Assembly: GCF_038502225.1 (NCBI RefSeq)
Contig: NC_091303.1
Coordinates: forward strand, 27,132,830-27,196,829
Source of the DNA: Cherax quadricarinatus
Taxonomy: Eukaryota > Arthropoda > Malacostraca > Decapoda > Parastacidae
Reading direction: 5' to 3'
DNA: 64,000 nucleotides
Shown here: positions 9,814-19,775 of the stretch, one piece after another
Layout of the letters: the number at the start of each line of letters is the position of its first letter
How positions within the stretch are numbered: the first letter of the stretch is position 1
Position numbers and translations under genes: made by a program
Notes under the pieces: model-generated
The model's input: the letters and a program-made list of their open reading frames with translations, nothing else
Databases searched by the model: none
What the model was told of the DNA's origin: nothing

Positions 9814-11479
9814 ATCTCTCAAACCAACTTTTGCTGGCTTTAAATTCACCAATATGAGCACTAGTTCCAGGCGTTTTTCCCTGTTCACCTGGATGTTAGT
9901 CGACTGGTGTGGGTTGCATCCTGGGAGACAAGATTAAGGACCCCAATGGAAATAAGTTAGACAGTCTTCAATGACACACTTTTTTGGGTTATCCTGGGTG
10001 GCTAACCCTTTGGGGTTAATTGTTTCTTAGTATTCTCAGTAAGCCACACCAACAACGGTGCTACAGCAGCAGCAGCAGCTGACAGTGCTACAGCAGCAGC
10101 AGACGATGCTACAGCAGCAGCAGACGATGCTACAGCAGCAGCAGACGGTACTACAGCAGCAGCAGCAGATGGTACTACAGCAGCAGCAGCAGCAGACGGT
10201 ACTACAGCAGCAGCAGACGGTACTACAGCAGCAGCAGACGGTACTACAGCAGCAGCAGCAGCAGACGGTACTACAGCAGCAGCAGACGGTACTACAGCAG
10301 CAGCAGCAGCAGCAGACGGTACTACAGCAGCAGCAGCAGCAGACGGTACTACAGCAGCAGCAGCAGCAGACGGTACTACAGCAGCAGCAGACGGTACTAC
10401 AGCAGCAGCAGCAGCTGACGGTGGTACAGCAGCAGCAGCAGCAGCTGACAGTGCTACAGCAGCAGCAGCAGCTGACAGTGCTACAGCAGCAGCAGCAGCA
10501 GCTGACAGTGCTACAGCAGCAGCAGACAATGCTACAGCAGCAGCAGACGGTACTACAACAGCAGCAGCAGCAGCAGCTGACAGTGGTACAGCAGCAGCTG
10601 ATGGTGCTACAGCAGCAGCAGCAGCTGACAGTGCAGCAGCAGCAGCAGCTGACAGTGCTACAGCAGCAGCAGACGATGCTACAGCAGCAGCAGACGATGC
10701 TACAGCAGCAGCAGACGGTACTACAGCAGCAGCAGCAGCAGACGGTACTACAACAACAGCAGCAGCAGCAGCAGCTGACGGTGGTACAGCAGCAGCAGCA
10801 GCAGCTGACGGTGCTACAGCAGCAACAGCAGCTGACAGTGCTGCAGCAGCAGCTGACAGTGCAGCAGCAGCAGCAGCTGACAGTGCTACAGCAGCAGCAG
10901 ACGATGCTACAGCAGCAGCAGACGATGCTACAGCAGCAGCAGACGGTACTACAGCAGCAGCAGCAGCAGCAGACGGTACTACAACAGCAGCAGCAGCAGC
11001 AGCAGCAGCTGACGGTGGTACAGCAGCAGCAGCAGCAGCTGACGGTGGTACAGCAGCAGCAGCAGCTGATGGTGCTACAGCAGCAGCAGCAGCAGCTGAC
11101 AGTGCTACAGCAGCAGCAACATCAGCAGTTGACCATGGTACCACAGTATTTCGATAATATTTCTCACCCTTTTTACCACAGGGTTGGCACTAGAAGCTTT
11201 CTTGGGGCCCATGGTCACTTATTTTGCAGATAAAATCACCAAAAACACTGTAATAATACGAAATGTTACGATTGCTTGGATGTTACCGCGGAGGCTGGCT
11301 TGTAAACAATGCCACCGGCGGAACATGTGAGGCTGGCTCAGGCCACACATTAGACGCGTCTCGGACGAACAGCGTTGAGCGGGTTTTTTAGTGGTATGCG
11401 AGGCAAAATCTTAGCGATAAAATGAATCGGTATGCGGATTTAACGTTATGTAAGGCCAACGGTATGCGGGGGTCCACTG
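9814..11479 (-). mobile_element. Non-autonomous Tigger with ~1.1-kb CAG tract
   Basis: The right edge is a Tigger 5' end (CAGTGGACCCCCGCATACC on the minus strand, ending 11479, then TA). The start codon is at 11210-11212 (minus, MGPKKASSANP). A huge CAG/CTG tract, a SINE-derived piece (9986-9999 motif) and a short transposase segment follow. Its 3' half lies beyond the piggyBac insertion or has been lost. It is inserted in a pB-TATA piggyBac whose 3' end resumes at 11482. It encodes no usable transposase. Confidence 0.75.
10056..11120. repeat. Giant CAG/CTG repeat tract
   Basis: About 1.07 kb of CAGCAG runs punctuated by GACGGTACTA, GACAGTGCTA and GACGATGCTA units, with higher-order repetition of whole blocks. 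It reads as poly-Gln with TVL on the plus strand and poly-Ala with VVPS on the minus (Tigger) strand. Both long open frames are consequences of the repeat, not genes. Confidence 0.92.
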
Positions 11480-11481
11480 TA

Positions 11482-11714
11482 TGTTGAATTTCTGCAAGCG
11501 GCAGCACTCCATGTTGCCTTCAGGTGATCGCTTAGTGCCAACTTCGCGGCCTTATATCTCAGTAAGTACTGACCCTAAAAAAAATTTTTATGCTAAAACA
11601 CTTAGAAAAAAGTGCTCTTTTTTTTCTATAAAAAAATTTTTTTTTCTTTTTTCAAAATATTCGGGGCACTGCGTGAGTGAACGTATATATAAGTTTGGAC
11701 CGTTTAAGGGTTAA
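11482..11714 (+). mobile_element. pB-TATA piggyBac 3' end
   Basis: The sequence resembles the reverse complement of the left ends at 20664 and 39731 (GCACTCCATGTTG, ATCTCAGTAAGTACTGACCC, T-rich run, CGGGGCACTGCG) and ends GTTTAAGGGTTAA with TTAA at 11711-11714. The rest of this copy is displaced by the Tigger to its left. Confidence 0.7.
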
Positions 11715-11873
11715 AACATTTTTTATTTTGCCAGTCTCAAATTAAAATCAAAACAGTGTCAGAACAATGACTCAGTGTTGTTTGTATACAGCATTAATAT
11801 CCAAACAAATAATACTCTATGTTATTCAAAGTATTTCACTTGATAACTGATGTCTTCTTTATCAATAGGTCAT

Positions 11874-13383
11874 TTAACCCCTTCAGGGTCCAAGGCCAAA
11901 ATCTGAAGTGGTGCTCCAGTGTCCAAGAAATTTTGGAAAAAAAAAAAAAAATTCTTACAGAATTAAAGAGCATATTTTTGTGAAGGTAATAAGACAAAAA
12001 AAAAATTCTGATCAGTACTTACCGAGATACAGTGCTGAGAAGTTTGTCCAAAATGACCTGGTGGCAGCAACATCGACGATTTCCACATACGCGCATTACT
12101 TTATTTAGCAGTTTTTGTAGTTTTTTCTTTTCTTTTCCAATTTTTTTCCTTTCCTGTATATAATGTATATATATAAACTCACTGTATTGAACACAATAAC
12201 TGCACTAAAGTTATTATCATATTATTGTTTACCACTGTTGTTTATTATAATAAACATGCACAAATCTTCTATAATACTAATGTTCTATCATATATTTACA
12301 TATTTACAATCACTGGACATAGTTTTAGAACTGCTGGAGCTTGTGGAACTCCTTGAAACAAGGCACCATGCACAGAGGTACCTTACATTCCTCACACACA
12401 AACCGAGTGCCTTTGCGTCTTTGTTGCCGTTGTTTTGTTTGTGCATAGACGATGCATCTCTTCTGAGTTGAAGGAAGCTGTATTATGAAATGATCACCTT
12501 CCCTCCTCAAATGCTTGGGTATATCCTGAGGAGTTCGAGGACCTTGTTGTATATCAGGTATTGTTACCTGGTACTTCATTATGAGTTGTCTGACAACAGA
12601 CAAACAAAATTCAGAATACAATGGTCTGTTGCCAGTCTTCATTTGGTACATATTATATGCATTGAGCATTGAAATGTCCATGAGATGGAAGAAAAGTTTC
12701 ATGTACCACTTGTAACTTTTACGAACACAATCAACAAAGCCAATCTGCATATCACATTTGTCAACCAAGTGCATGTTTTGTGTATAATCAATCACTGTCA
12801 CTGGTTTTCGAATACGTTCATTAGTCACTCGATCAACTTTGCCACTGTCTTGCATTTCATTACAGTGAATGGTTGTCAACAATGTGACATCTTGTTTGTC
12901 ATGCCACCGTAATGCCATGATGTCATTGGCAGTAAACACCTGCACGTCATCACCACGAGCACCTGCTTTGAGCCTGGGCATATGTTTATGACTAGAACGC
13001 ACTGTGCCACACACATCTGTCTTGTTCACTCGCAAGAAATCACTGAGTAATGGGCTTGTGTACCAGTTATCGGTATATAATGTATGCCCCTTACCAAGAT
13101 AAGGTGCCATCATGCTTCTCACTACATCACCTGAGATACCCAATAACATCTTGGTATCTTTCAATGTTTTACTTCCCGTGTATACAACAATATCCAATAC
13201 CAGGCCACTGTCACAGTCACAGAGTACAAACAGTTTTATACCAAAGCATTTCCTCTTGCTCGGTATATACTGCTTGAATGACAGCCTACCTTTGAACAAA
13301 ATCAAAGACTCGTCAACGTATATATACGTTTGGGGCGCTACGCACATGAATGTATATATACGTTTGGACTGTTTAAGGGTTAA
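11874..13383 (-). mobile_element. Chimeric piggyBac: pB-TATA 5' end joined to pB-GATC 3' half
   Basis: TTAA lies at 11874-11877 and 13380-13383. The left end is the pB-GATC 3' terminus (CAGGGTCCAAGGCCAAAATC). The right end is a pB-TATA 5' terminus with CGTATATATACG at 13317-13328 and a near-copy at 13351-13362, 34 bp apart. The join falls beside the first palindrome, right at the VDES codons of the transposase. Most of the N-terminal half of the gene is gone. Confidence 0.8.
12325..13307 (-). pseudogene. piggyBac transposase, C-terminal half
   Basis: The frame is open on the minus strand from the first catalytic region (VDESLILFKGRLSFKQ) through YTDNWYTSP and VDKCDMQ to the cysteine-rich C-terminus ending CFKEFHKLQQF. 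It is closely similar to the last part of 7082-9322. It has no start codon of its own; residues upstream of VDES come from the joined terminus. A few residues are missing near the C-terminal basic segment (TQKRC instead of TQKKFAQKRC). Confidence 0.85.
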
Positions 13384-13684
13384 TAGAAGATGGTGAATAA
13401 TCCAAGAATAAGAAGTGTCTCTGAACCAGTGTAGAAAGCATGGTAACCCAGAAAGTTACCAGAGATTCAGACAAGTCAGACATGAATATACAAATGTAAG
13501 GAGGAGGAAAAAAAATGAAAATGAAATAATGGACAAGAACAAGACATTACCAGAGTCTTTTTCTTTTTGGTTGAAATTTCAAATTACAATTACTTCCCTT
13601 TACACATGCATTCTTCATTAATAGTTACCTAAGTACATTATTCAGCTCGCTCATTTATTTTATCTAAATCTGTGTTTAGACTAT
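13384..13684. other. No gene recognised
   Basis: About 300 bp between the chimeric piggyBac and a LINE fragment. I see no terminal repeat, RNA gene or conserved protein segment. Confidence 0.4.
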
Positions 13685-13832
13685 TAAAATGCCTGTGGAA
13701 ATGAACGTTATCCATGGAGGCAAAGAAGGGAATATACAAGAGTACAGTGGTACCACTCTTATGTGGGTGTGAAGCATAGGCTGTAAATGCTACAGTGAGG
13801 AGGTGGCTGGAGGCAGTAGAGATGTGTCTAAG
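13685..13832 (+). mobile_element. LINE family R, upstream part of a copy split by a CR1 insertion
   Basis: Degraded translation matches the TLSMEAKKGMYESIVVPTL region of the copy at 14521-15794. It ends at GTCTAAG (13826-13832), and the copy resumes at 18064 with the same GTCTAAG, which is the target-site duplication of the CR1-like insertion between them. Confidence 0.65.
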
Positions 13833-14153
13833 AACATAAGAAAGAAGGAACACTGTAACAGGCCTACTGACCCATACGGAGCAGGTCCATGTGACCCCCC
13901 CCCCTGGATTAGCCCAATGACCCATCCAGTCTGGTCACCTCCACTCAAGGAAGGAGCACAGCACCAGACCCAGCAGCACAAGCTAGTCAGGTCCAACTCA
14001 CACCCACCCACGCCCACTCATGTATTTATCTAACCTATTTTTAAAACTACACAACATTTTAGCCTCAATAACTGTACTCTGGAGTTTGTTCCACTCATCC
14101 ACAACTCTATTACCAAACCAGTGCTTTCCTATAACCTTCCTGAATCTGAATGT

Positions 14154-14516
14154 TGGGTCGTTGTTGTTCACAATTTACATAAACGACATAGATGAGGGAA
14201 TAAATAGTGACATAAGCAAATTTGCTGATGACACCAAAATAGGCTGTCCAGTTCATTCTAATGAGGACACTAGAACACTCCAGGATGATTTGAATAGACT
14301 GATGCAATGGCCGGAGAAGTGGCAGATGCAGTGTAATATAGACAAATGCAAAGTTCTAAATGTTGGACAGGAAAATAACCATGCGACATATAAACTAAAT
14401 AATGTAGATCTTAATACTACTGATTGTGAAAAGGATTTAGGAGTTCTGGTTAGCAGTAATCTAAAACCAAGACAACAGTGCATTAGTGTTCGCAATAAAG
14501 CTAACAAACATATCTA
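14154..14516 (+). pseudogene. LINE reverse transcriptase fragment
   Basis: This is a partial RT domain of a CR1/L2-like non-LTR element: INDIDEGINSDISKFADDTK, with the FADD catalytic pair, then a LQDDLNRLMQW and KCKVLNVG segment typical of the RT palm and thumb. There is no start, and the upstream RT motifs are absent. The frame is interrupted at 14521 by another LINE. Confidence 0.75.
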
Positions 14517-14525
14517 GAAGAAAAA

Positions 14526-15422
14526 TTGCAAAGGTTAGTGGATAAGTTTGGGAATCTGTGTAAAGGTAGAAAGTTGAAAGTGAACATAGAAAAGAGTAAG
14601 GTGATGAGGGTGTCAAATGATTTAGATAAAGAAAAATTGGATATCAAATTGGGGAGGAGGAGTATGGAAGAAGTGAATGTTTTCAGATACAGTGGACCCC
14701 CGCATAACGATCAGCTCTCAACTTGACCAATTATGTAAGTGTATTTCGTAAGTGCTTTTGTAGGTGTATTTTTAGGGGTCTGAAACGGACTAATCTAATT
14801 CACAATATTTCTTATGGGAACAAATTCGGCCTATAATGGCACCCAAACAGACTTCTGGATTGAACTAATATCGTTATGCGGGGGTCCACTGTACTTGGGA
14901 GTTGACGTGTCGGCGGATGGATTTATGAAGGATGAGGTTAATCATAGAATTGATGAGGGAAAAAAGGTGAGTGGTGCGTTGAGGTATATGTGGAGTCAAA
15001 AAACGTTATCTATGGAGGCAAAGAAGGGAATGTATGAAAGTATAGTAGTACCAACACTCTTATATGGGTGCGAAGCTTGGGTGGTAAACGCAGCAGCGAG
15101 GAGACGGTTGGAGGCAGTGGAGATGTCCTGTTTAAGGGCAGTGTGTGGTGTAAATATTATGCAGAAAATTCGGAGTGTGGAAATTAGGAAAGGGTGTGGA
15201 GTTAATAAAAGCATTTAGTCAGAGGGCAGAAGAGGGATTGTTGAGGTAGTTTGGTCATTTAGAGAGAATGGATCAAAGTAGAATGACATGGAAAGCATAT
15301 AAATCTATAGGGGAAGGAAGGCAGGGTAGGGGTCATCCTCAAAAGGGTTGGAGAGAGGGGGTAAAGGAGGTTTTGTGGGTGAGGGGCTTGGACTTCCAGC
15401 AAGCGTGCATGTTAGATAGGAG
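14526..15422 (+). pseudogene. LINE family R ORF2, C-terminal region
   Basis: The translated segments NIEKSKVMRVS, VNVFRYLGVDVSADGF (across the MITE), MYESIVVPTLLYGCEAWVV, RRRLEAVEMSCLRAVCGV and WFGHLERM-like are the conserved post-RT region of arthropod non-LTR elements. A MITE at 14690-14891, a frameshift near 15200 and a TAG in place of the W of WFGHLE break the frame. It is not functional. Confidence 0.75.
14690..14891. mobile_element. 202-bp Tigger MITE
   Basis: CAGTGGACCCCCGCATAACG at the left end and CGTTATGCGGGGGTCCACTG at the right are perfect inverted repeats, each flanked by TA. Removing the element leaves LINE sequence that is continuous with related copies. It contains only terminal and subterminal Tigger sequence and no coding capacity. 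Confidence 0.92.
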
Positions 15423-16476
15423 TAAATGGAGACGAATGGTACTTGGGACCTGACGATCTGTTGGAGTGTGAGCAGGGTAATATTTAGTGAAGGGATTCAG
15501 GGAAACCGGTTATTTTCATATAGTCGGACTTGAGTCCTGGAAATGGGAAGTACAATGCCTGCACTTTAAAGGAGGGGTTTGGGATATTGGCAGTTTGGAG
15601 GGATATGTTGTGTATCTTTATATGTATATGCTTCTAAACTGTTGTATTCTGAGCACCTCTGCAAAAACAGTGATAATGTGTGAGTGTGGTGAAAGTGTTG
15701 AATGATGAAAGTATTTTCTTTTTGGGGATTTTCTTTCATTTTTGGGTCACCCTGCCTTGGTGGGAGATGGCCGACTTGTTGAAAAAAAAAAAAAATATCT
15801 AGAAGTATAAATAATAGAAGTCCTCAGGTTGTTCTTCAACTTTATATATCCTTGGTTAGGCCTCATTTAGACTATGCTGCTCAGTTCTGGTCACCATATT
15901 ACAGAATGGATATAAATGCTCTGGAAAACGTGCAGAGGAGGATGACAAAGATGATCCCATGTATCAGAAATCTTCCCTATGAGGATAGATAGACTGAGGG
16001 CCCTGAATCTGCACTCTCTCGAAAGGCGTAGAATTAGGGGGGATATGATCGAGGTGTATAAATGGAAAACAGGAATAAATAAAGGGGATGTAAATAGCAT
16101 GCTGAAAATTTCCAGCAAAGACAGGACTCGCAGCAATGGTTTCAAGATGGAAAAATTCAGATTCAGAAGGATATAGGAAAGCACTGGTTTGGTAATAGAG
16201 TTGTGGATGAGTGGAACAAACTCCCGAGTACAGTTATTGAGGCTAAAACTTTGTGTAGTTTTAAAAATAGGTTAGATAAATACATGAGTGGGTGTGGGTG
16301 GGTGAGTTGGACTTGACTAGCTTGTGCTGCTGAGTCTGGTGCCGTGCTCCTTCCTTGAGTGGAGGTGACCAGACTGGGTGGGTCATTGGGCTAATTTGGG
16401 GGGGGGGGGTCACATGAACCTGTTCTGCATGGGCCAGTAGGCCTGTTACAGTGTTCCTTCTTTCTTATGTTCTTAA

Positions 16477-17132
16477 GAAAGTCACTAGACTTAAGATTTC
16501 CTGTCATATTGTTCCAATCAATTTGTCTAAAGTTAAAATTTCCCATTATCACATTTTCATATCTAGATGCCTTATGAATTTCGTCCCATAACAGCTTATT
16601 GCACTCCCCATCAAGATTTGGGGGCCTGTAAATCACACCCAAAATTAATTTGTCATGACCCTCGAGAAACTGTAACCAAACAGATTCTGTGTTCGATGTT
16701 TCTAATCTTATATCATGTCTAAGACAACAATTTAAATTTTCTCTGACATACATGGCCACTGCACCACCCTTCCTGTTGACCCTATCGGTGTGGAATAGTT
16801 TATAACCCTGTATGTTACATTCAGAAGGCATTTCTCTATCTTTCAGGTTGAACCAGGTCTCTGTTATACCAATAATATCTGTATTACCTACACTTGCAAG
16901 TATTCTTAGCTCATCTATTTCTTAGACTCCTACTATTTGTAGAGTAAACCTTAAGGGAGCTAGTCACTCGTTGCCCTCTGCTATCTCTCTCTGTTTGTTG
17001 ATCAGTTGATTTGCTATTACTAGCAACTTTATTTTGAATATTGTCTTTTAAACATATCCCTGAGGTATCCCGGTAATAACTGCTGTTTTTAACCCTAATA
17101 CTGCAGCCTGATTGTTTCCCACAAACACCCAT
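16477..17132 (-). pseudogene. CR1-like LINE ORF2, endonuclease part
   Basis: On the minus strand an APE-type endonuclease domain is visible: VYSTNSRSLRNR, a TDIIGITETW motif (catalytic E), NRKGGAVAMYVRE, LGVIYRPPN and GNFNFRQIDW. The usual GDFN is GNFN here, so the catalytic aspartate is replaced by Asn. A stop separates the segment upstream of 16911 from the ITETW segment. The frame then runs into inverted 3' UTR sequence (KEHCNRPTGP). It is not functional. Confidence 0.8.
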
Positions 17133-17146
17133 ACCTCTATAATATA

Positions 17147-18004
17147 TCAGTTTAAATTCCTAGACAAGTCGTCATCAATCGAATTGGCTAATGCAACCAC
17201 TCCATCCTCAGAGAGATGAACCCCATCCCTTGCATACATATCACGTTTGCCAAAGAATAGGTCCCAGTTATCAATGAATGGGATTGCAAGTTCCTTGCAG
17301 TACCTGTCTAGCCAGCAGTTTATACCAATTGCCCTAGACATCCATTCATTGCCCACTCCCTTTCTAGGCAAGATGCTACATATGACTTGGATCCCTCCCT
17401 TAGATCTAACTACTTCTATGGCTGACCTGTACTTATCCAGCAGCTCCTGTCTCCTGCCCTTCCCAATGTCATTACCCCCAGCACTAAGACAGATAATGGG
17501 CTTGTTCCCATTACCTGACGTAATGTTATCCAACCTGCTGACTATGTCACCAACATCAGCTCCAGGAAGGGACACCCTCTGTGTGACCTTTCTGTCTCTG
17601 TTACAAAAAGCATGGTCCATATATCTTACCTGAGAATCTCCTACTATTAAAATATTCTTACCTTGATTAGCAGGGGAATCAGTGGTACCTTCAACCTCAC
17701 TAACCACTAAAGTGCACTCGTCCTGGAGAACAGAAAATTGATTTCCTATATTCACATCTTCTCTGTAAACCCTCCTTATCTTCCTTCTTCCTGATCTGTA
17801 AACCACTTGCCACTCAAAGCTGCTGCCACTATCACTGCTAGTGACCATTTCCTCCTTACCAGCTAAATCCTTCTCACACTCACTCCCACACTCATCTAGG
17901 CAAAGCTTTAGCCTCCTATTTTCCTCCTGAAGAAGTAGAACCTCCTTCAACACTTTAACCTGAGATTCTAAAACACCAAAACAAGCCATGGTGCTTGGTA
18001 ACAC
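17147..18004 (-). CDS. CR1-like LINE ORF1 with SGNH/GDSL esterase domain (285 aa)
   Basis: This uninterrupted frame encodes a LINE ORF1-type protein. Residues about 10-40 are leucine-rich with heptad spacing (VLESQVKVLKEVLLLQEENR), a likely coiled coil for self-association. A basic segment follows (RSGRRKIRRVYRE, ~70-82). From ~117 an SGNH hydrolase fold is indicated by VGDSQVRYMD (S124 nucleophile), SAGGNDIG (~174-181) and RDGVHLSEDG (D260, H263). Esterase-bearing ORF1 proteins are known in CR1-clade LINEs. The start could instead be the Met at residue 6. The neighbouring ORF2 is broken, so the element cannot move by itself. Confidence 0.82.
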   Translation of the reverse strand: MLPSTMACFGVLESQVKVLKEVLLLQEENRRLKLCLDECGSECEKDLAGKEEMVTSSDSGSSFEWQVVYRSGRRKIRRVYREDVNIGNQFSVLQDECTLVVSEVEGTTDSPANQGKNILIVGDSQVRYMDHAFCNRDRKVTQRVSLPGADVGDIVSRLDNITSGNGNKPIICLSAGGNDIGKGRRQELLDKYRSAIEVVRSKGGIQVICSILPRKGVGNEWMSRAIGINCWLDRYCKELAIPFIDNWDLFFGKRDMYARDGVHLSEDGVVALANSIDDDLSRNLN

Positions 18005-18070
18005 CCCACGCTAACTCCCAGAGCTTAGGACAGGTATGACCGTAGGTGACCACTGACCTCAGCGTCTAAG

Positions 18071-18688
18071 GGCAATGCGTGGTGTAAATATTATGCAGAG
18101 AAATCATAGTGTGGAAATTAGGAGATGTGGAGTTACTAAAAGTATTAATCAGAGGGCTGAGGAGGGGCTGCTGAGGTGGTTTGGTCATTTAGAGAGAATG
18201 GAAGAAAGTAGAATGACTTGGAGAGCATATAAATCTGTAGGGGCAGGAAGGTGGGGTAGGGGGTCATCCCTGAAAAGGTTGGAGGGAGGGAGTAAAGGTA
18301 CTTTTGTGGGTGAGAGGCTTGGACTTCCAGCAAACATGTGTGAGCATGTTAGATAGTAAATGGAGATGAATGGTGTTTGGGACCTGATGAGCTGTTGGAG
18401 TGTGAGCAGGGTAATATTTTGTGAAGGGATTCAAGGAAACCAGTTAGCCGGACTTGAGTCCTTGAAATGGGAAGTACAATGCCTGCACTTTAAAGGTGGA
18501 GTTTGGGATATTGGCAGTTTGGAGGGATATCTGAGCTGTTGTATCTGAGTGCCTCTGCAAAGACAGTGATTATGTATGAGTGATAGTGAAAGTGTTGAAT
18601 GATGATTAAAGTTTTTTTCTTTCCTTTTAGGGTTTTCTTTTTGGGTCACCCTGCTGCCTCGGTGGGAAATGGCCGATGTGCTCAATTA
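18071..18688 (+). mobile_element. LINE family R, 3' part of the CR1-split copy
   Basis: It continues the copy begun at 13685: MRGVNIMQRNHSVEIRRCGV, then LRWFGHLERMEESRMTWRAYKSV in one frame to 18356, followed by the family 3' UTR (CTGTTGGAGTGTGAGCAGGG, TCACCCTGCTGCCTCGGTGG). The poly(A) is very short or lost. Without an RT domain it is inert. Confidence 0.8.
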
Positions 18689-19024
18689 AACATTATGCTC
18701 AAATATGCAAAAAGAATTTGATTTTTTTAATATTTCAGTTATTAATTGTAGAGTATTACATAATACAACTCAGAGAAAGTGTAGTGAGGCCTATGAATGG
18801 CTGAACCCAGGGAGGTGGATCTATCCTCCTTTTCCTTGGACAGAACTAATTGATTTTTCTTAATATGTTGTATAACCTCTCCATGTTTAGTATTTTCCTT
18901 TATTATAATAATAATATGTAGCATATACAATTGTGTTAGTTGAAATATGCATGGCTACTATATCAAGGATATAAAATACTGTATACTCATATTTTAATTC
19001 AAGAAATCTGGATTTTTTCTTCAG
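18689..19024 (+). other. Probable last intron of the PPIH-like gene (3' part)
   Basis: AT-rich sequence leads to a pyrimidine-rich tract and acceptor, GATTTTTTCTTCAG, ending at 19024. I find no other coding exon of this gene in the window; upstream exons probably lie to the left, beyond repeats. Confidence 0.6.
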
Positions 19025-19222
19025 GCCAACAGTGGAAAGGACACAAATGGTTGCCAGTTCTTCATCACCTGTTCCAAATGTGACTTCCTGGATGGAAAAC
19101 ACGTGGTCTTTGGACGCGTGATTGATGGTCTTTTAGTGATGAGGAAAATAGAAAATGTTCCTACAGGACCTAATAATAAACCAAAAATTCCTGTGATAAT
19201 ATCTCAGTGTGGCCAAATGTAA
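19025..19222 (+). CDS. PPIH: Cyclophilin PPIH-like, terminal coding exon
   Basis: Reading from the splice acceptor gives [18 protein letters not shown] and [14 protein letters not shown], ending VISQCGQM and TAA. This is the C-terminal ~65 residues of a cyclophilin-type peptidyl-prolyl cis-trans isomerase. [15 protein letters not shown] and [15 protein letters not shown] point to PPIH, the cyclophilin of the U4/U6 snRNP in the spliceosome, rather than PPIA. The NGCQFFITC strand and [14 protein letters not shown] loop belong to the active-site fold; the catalytic Arg lies in an upstream exon not seen here. The exon is open with no lesion. Phase is set by the CAG acceptor at 19022-19024. It is the only host coding sequence I recognise. 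Confidence 0.93.
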   Translation, partial: ANSGKDTNGCQFFITCSKCDFLDGKHVVFGRVIDGLLVMRKIENVPTGPNNKPKIPVIISQCGQM

Positions 19223-19269
19223 AGCTCTTTCTCTTAAGTAAACTAAGTACACTATTATCAACTTTTTAA

Positions 19270-19275
19270 AATAAA
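19270..19275 (+). terminator. Candidate polyadenylation signal of the PPIH-like gene
   Basis: AATAAA lies 48 bp after the stop codon, followed by a T-rich stretch. The position suits a short 3' UTR. Confidence 0.55.
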
Positions 19276-19312
19276 GAAAAGACACAGTCATTTCAGTGTT
19301 TTAATCATACTA

Positions 19313-19560
19313 CAGTAAACCCTTGATAAAGTGGAACTCCATAAAATGGGTATCGGCTAATATGGACAAAAAATGTTACTAGACAAAGGCTCAACATGTT
19401 CATTTAATAGGGTATCTGATTAAAATAGCCATGAAATGGACCAAACCTGTTATATTGCATGGCTGTCTGGTCTGGCCATACCATTGATAAAGTGGACCAG
19501 GGCTACTGAATCTCAAGTTTGTCCAGGACCTGTTCATTTTCATTGTAAGAGGGTACCACT
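19313..19560. repeat. TA-flanked repeat end with ATAAAGTGGAC words
   Basis: TA then CAGTAAACCCTTGATAAAG resembles the 5' end of a Tigger/pogo-type element. The words ATAAAGTGGA, ATAAAATGGG and GAAATGGACC recur at intervals, as in other ends here. No matching opposite end was found. Confidence 0.35.
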
Positions 19561-19775
19561 GGCCCAGCCAACGTCAGTTTGTTACTGTCTTCGTGCACAC
19601 TCATATCCTCTTATCTTCTTTTGGGAAGAAAACATTGGAGGAAAATAATCATTAGTTTCTATACTTATTCACAGTTATATTGCAAATCGTGCAACAATAG
19701 CTCATCAGCTATTCATGTATGTAACACTTGCTGTTGGGAAGGTGGTGGAAGAATCATGGATGGTGGTAGTGAACA

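Larger units (their letters stand above)
14521..15794 (+). mobile_element. LINE family R copy, 5'-truncated, with 11-bp TSD
   Basis: An 11-bp direct repeat ATATCTAGAAG flanks it (14510-14520 and 15795-15805). It ends in poly(A) after TCACCCTGCCTTGGTGGGA. Only the region downstream of the RT domain and the 3' UTR are present. It is split by a TA-flanked Tigger MITE at 14690-14891. This copy defines the family also seen at 2341, 3983, 13685, 18071 and 20405. Confidence 0.85.
14154..16476 (+). mobile_element. CR1-like LINE fragment, plus strand, split by a LINE R copy
   Basis: From 14154 the sequence reads LLFTIYINDIDEG and FADDTKIG (the RT active-site FADD motif), to 14516. After the LINE R insertion it continues from 15806 (LVRPHLDYAAQFWSP) and ends in the 3' terminus shared with the minus-strand copy at 13833, around GTTCCTTCTTTCTTATG. 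It is 5'-truncated. The opposite orientation of two 3' ends here indicates a second insertion or an inversion. Confidence 0.65.
13833..18063 (-). mobile_element. CR1-like LINE insertion with internal rearrangement
   Basis: The unit is bounded by a 7-bp direct repeat GTCTAAG (13826-13832 and 18064-18070). Its 5' end is at the right, with ORF1 (17147-18004) and the endonuclease part of ORF2 (16477-17132) on the minus strand. Its 3' end is at the left. The middle of ORF2 is missing, and a plus-strand CR1 fragment (14154-16476) lies there instead, holding further nested insertions. The short repeat could partly be chance. Confidence 0.65.

Noticed and set aside
10002..11233. Two long open frames (380 and 391 codons) of poly-Ala and poly-Gln
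   Set aside because: Both are read from the CAG/CTG tract on opposite strands; no conserved domain apart from the Tigger start at one edge.
13803..14033. Open frames rich in Pro and Gly near 13638-14033
   Set aside because: They lie in the LINE 3' terminal region in antisense or wrong frames.
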